Made by a program: the position numbers and the translations under genes
Assembly: GCF_963678165.1 (NCBI RefSeq)
Contig: NZ_OY782755.1
Coordinates: 1,364,001 to 1,428,000 of the forward strand
Reading direction: 5' to 3'
Origin: an uncultured Acetobacteroides sp.
Lineage (GTDB): Bacteria; Bacteroidota; Bacteroidia; Bacteroidales; ZOR0009
DNA length: 64,000 bases
Part shown: piece by piece, positions 62,886-64,000 of the stretch
Position numbering within the stretch: the first letter of the stretch is position 1
Layout: every line of letters starts with the position of its first letter
The notes under the pieces: generated by a model
Told to the model about the DNA's origin: nothing
The model's input: only the letters and a program-made list of their open reading frames with translations
Database searches by the model: none

Positions 62886-64000
62886 ATGATATCACTCGAA
62901 GAACTGTATTCCTTACTTGTAATACTGGCTCCAGCTATAACCTCGTTTGCCGCGCTGCTGATCCTTACCCTCGACACCATGCGCGGCGGTAGTGGCGAGT
63001 GGCGGCTGCGCTCCAGGGTGTTCCTCTACTTTGGTAGCGCGCTGGTTAGTTGGCTTTCCTTGCTCTGCTACTTCCACCTTCCCGAACTCTTTGTCCGCAT
63101 CAACTGGCTTTCCTACCTGGCGTTTATGCTTATCCAGGTGTACTTTTACGGGTTTATCTTTAAGGTGACGCGTATCGATGCCGCCGAGCGCTTCTCGTGG
63201 TGGCACTACCTGCTGCCGGGGCTCATTGCGCTGGGGCTGCTGATGCTGCAGCAGGTAACGCCCCAGGCCGAGCAGCTGCGGGTGGTGGTGGGCCATGGCG
63301 AGTACGACGGGGCCGAGCGCCTCTTCTTTCGTTACTCCAACAGCAAGCTGGCCGTGCGGCTGGTCTTTACGGTGGTGTATACCCTGCTGGCCTTTAGGCG
63401 GCTGGCGCGCTACCAGCGCTTTGCTGCCGAGCAGCCCAATGGGCGCCCCAACCTGCTGCGGTGGGTGCTGGGCTTCCTCTTTTTTTCGGTGCTCCTGCTG
63501 GTGATCCCCTCGCTGGCGCTGATATACTCGCGCAGCACCGTTCTGGGCACCGTCGTAATGGGCTTCCAGACTTTGGTGCTGGTGCTTCAGTACTGCTACC
63601 TCTGCTACTACGTGCTGGCAGGGCACTACGTCACCATTGTGGAGGACGAGCCTCCGCTGCTGGGCACTGGTGTCGCCGAGCCCGACGGGGCTGCCCTGCC
63701 CAAGAAGAGCCTGCTCACCCGCGAGCGCTTCGAGGAGTACATGCAGGTCGAGCGCCCCTTCCTGAACCCCAGCCTCAAGATCGCCGACCTGGTGGAGACG
63801 CTAGGGGTCAACCGCACCTACATCTCCTCGTTCATCAACTCCGAGTACGGGGTCAACTTTAGCGCCTACATCAACCAGCGCCGCTTGCAGGAGTACCGGC
63901 AGCTGCTGTCCGACTCCGCCAACGAGGACCGAAGCAAGATCGAGCTCTCGGAGATGGCCGGCTTCAGCAGCTACCGCAGCTTCTTGCGCGTGGCGGATAG
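62886..64000 (+). CDS. membrane-anchored AraC family regulator, 3' end beyond window
   Basis: 371 complete codons are visible; the gene continues past the edge. The amino half holds about six to seven membrane helices (LYSLLVILAPAITSFAALL, LAFMLIQVYFYGFIF, LLPGLIALGLLMLQQV, LVFTVVYTLLAF, WVLGFLFFSVLLLVI, TLVLVLQYCYLCYYVL). The cytoplasmic part begins a helix-turn-helix of AraC type: LKIADLVETLGVNRTYISSF, then GVNFSAYINQRRLQEY and SEMAGFSSYRSFLRV. Bacteroidota have many such 7TM-like AraC proteins of unknown ligand. It is divergent from the giant protein gene and may control it through the inverted repeat at 62735. Confidence 0.88.
   Translation, partial: MISLEELYSLLVILAPAITSFAALLILTLDTMRGGSGEWRLRSRVFLYFGSALVSWLSLLCYFHLPELFVRINWLSYLAFMLIQVYFYGFIFKVTRIDAAERFSWWHYLLPGLIALGLLMLQQVTPQAEQLRVVVGHGEYDGAERLFFRYSNSKLAVRLVFTVVYTLLAFRRLARYQRFAAEQPNGRPNLLRWVLGFLFFSVLLLVIPSLALIYSRSTVLGTVVMGFQTLVLVLQYCYLCYYVLAGHYVTIVEDEPPLLGTGVAEPDGAALPKKSLLTRERFEEYMQVERPFLNPSLKIADLVETLGVNRTYISSFINSEYGVNFSAYINQRRLQEYRQLLSDSANEDRSKIELSEMAGFSSYRSFLRVAD

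Noticed and set aside
62913..63626. 237-residue minus-strand frame at the right end
   Set aside because: It is a shadow of the AraC-type regulator, whose plus-strand frame has clear membrane helices and a helix-turn-helix.

Overview
The window looks like chromosomal DNA from an anaerobic member of the Bacteroidales (Bacteroidota). The evidence is Bacteroidota promoters (TTTG-N20-TAnnTTTG), a class I hybrid-cluster protein, DUF4251- and DUF6261-type proteins, a giant protein ending in a type IX secretion sorting domain, a TPR/outer-membrane-barrel gene pair, and an ArsEFG-like arsenical operon. No rRNA, tRNA, CRISPR array, prophage or insertion sequence with a transposase was found.

Layout. 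0-5.3 kb: end of a DUF4251 gene, an unknown gene, and a nitrosative-stress module (ferredoxin-like protein then hcp) divergent from a Crp/Fnr regulator, with a near-perfect operator placed for activation. 5.6-9 kb: mazG plus a SAM hydroxide adenosyltransferase, then a divergent exonuclease and FAH-family pair. 9-15 kb: dnaK, a MORN-repeat protein, xseA-xseB and aspA. 15.2-18.5 kb: an AT-rich island with two related structured RNA candidates on the minus strand and a NACHT-type NTPase. 18.5-24.4 kb: a BadF-type kinase with an orphan peptide-binding lipoprotein, a YbjQ protein and mutS2. 24.5-33 kb: a large sensor without an output domain, a Gcr-type membrane protein, a CDF exporter and a secreted GH13 amylase. 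33-36 kb: an ArsR-controlled arsenical locus with three matching operators. 36-45.4 kb: ftsE, a 1024-residue TPR lipid- or envelope-exported protein with its barrel partner, gyrB behind an apparent promoter-terminator leader, and a lipid kinase. 46-53 kb: a Sel1/PDZ exported protein, a DUF6261 protein, an AT-rich membrane protein with a GspG-like end, a secreted phosphatase-family enzyme and an outer-membrane barrel. 53.3-62.6 kb: a 3103-residue repeat protein. 62.9 kb to the end: a membrane-anchored AraC regulator, cut by the window edge.

The most unusual overall feature is the intergenic DNA. Five unrelated tandem arrays have unit lengths of 43, 42, 21, 22 and 42 bp, all close to whole multiples of the DNA helical repeat, and mostly contain palindromes. 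Two further dispersed inverted-repeat families sit tightly against stop codons. The strongest candidate for an undescribed system is the 15.4-18.5 kb island: twin structured RNAs, one with a well-placed promoter, divergent from a STAND/NACHT ATPase.

Several coding starts were moved downstream from the longest possible frame because promoter or operator elements lie inside the longer frame (mutS2, the peptide-binding lipoprotein, the lipid kinase, the ArsP-like permease) or because an ATG or signal peptide fits better (xseA, gyrB, the Sel1/PDZ protein, the DUF6261 protein).
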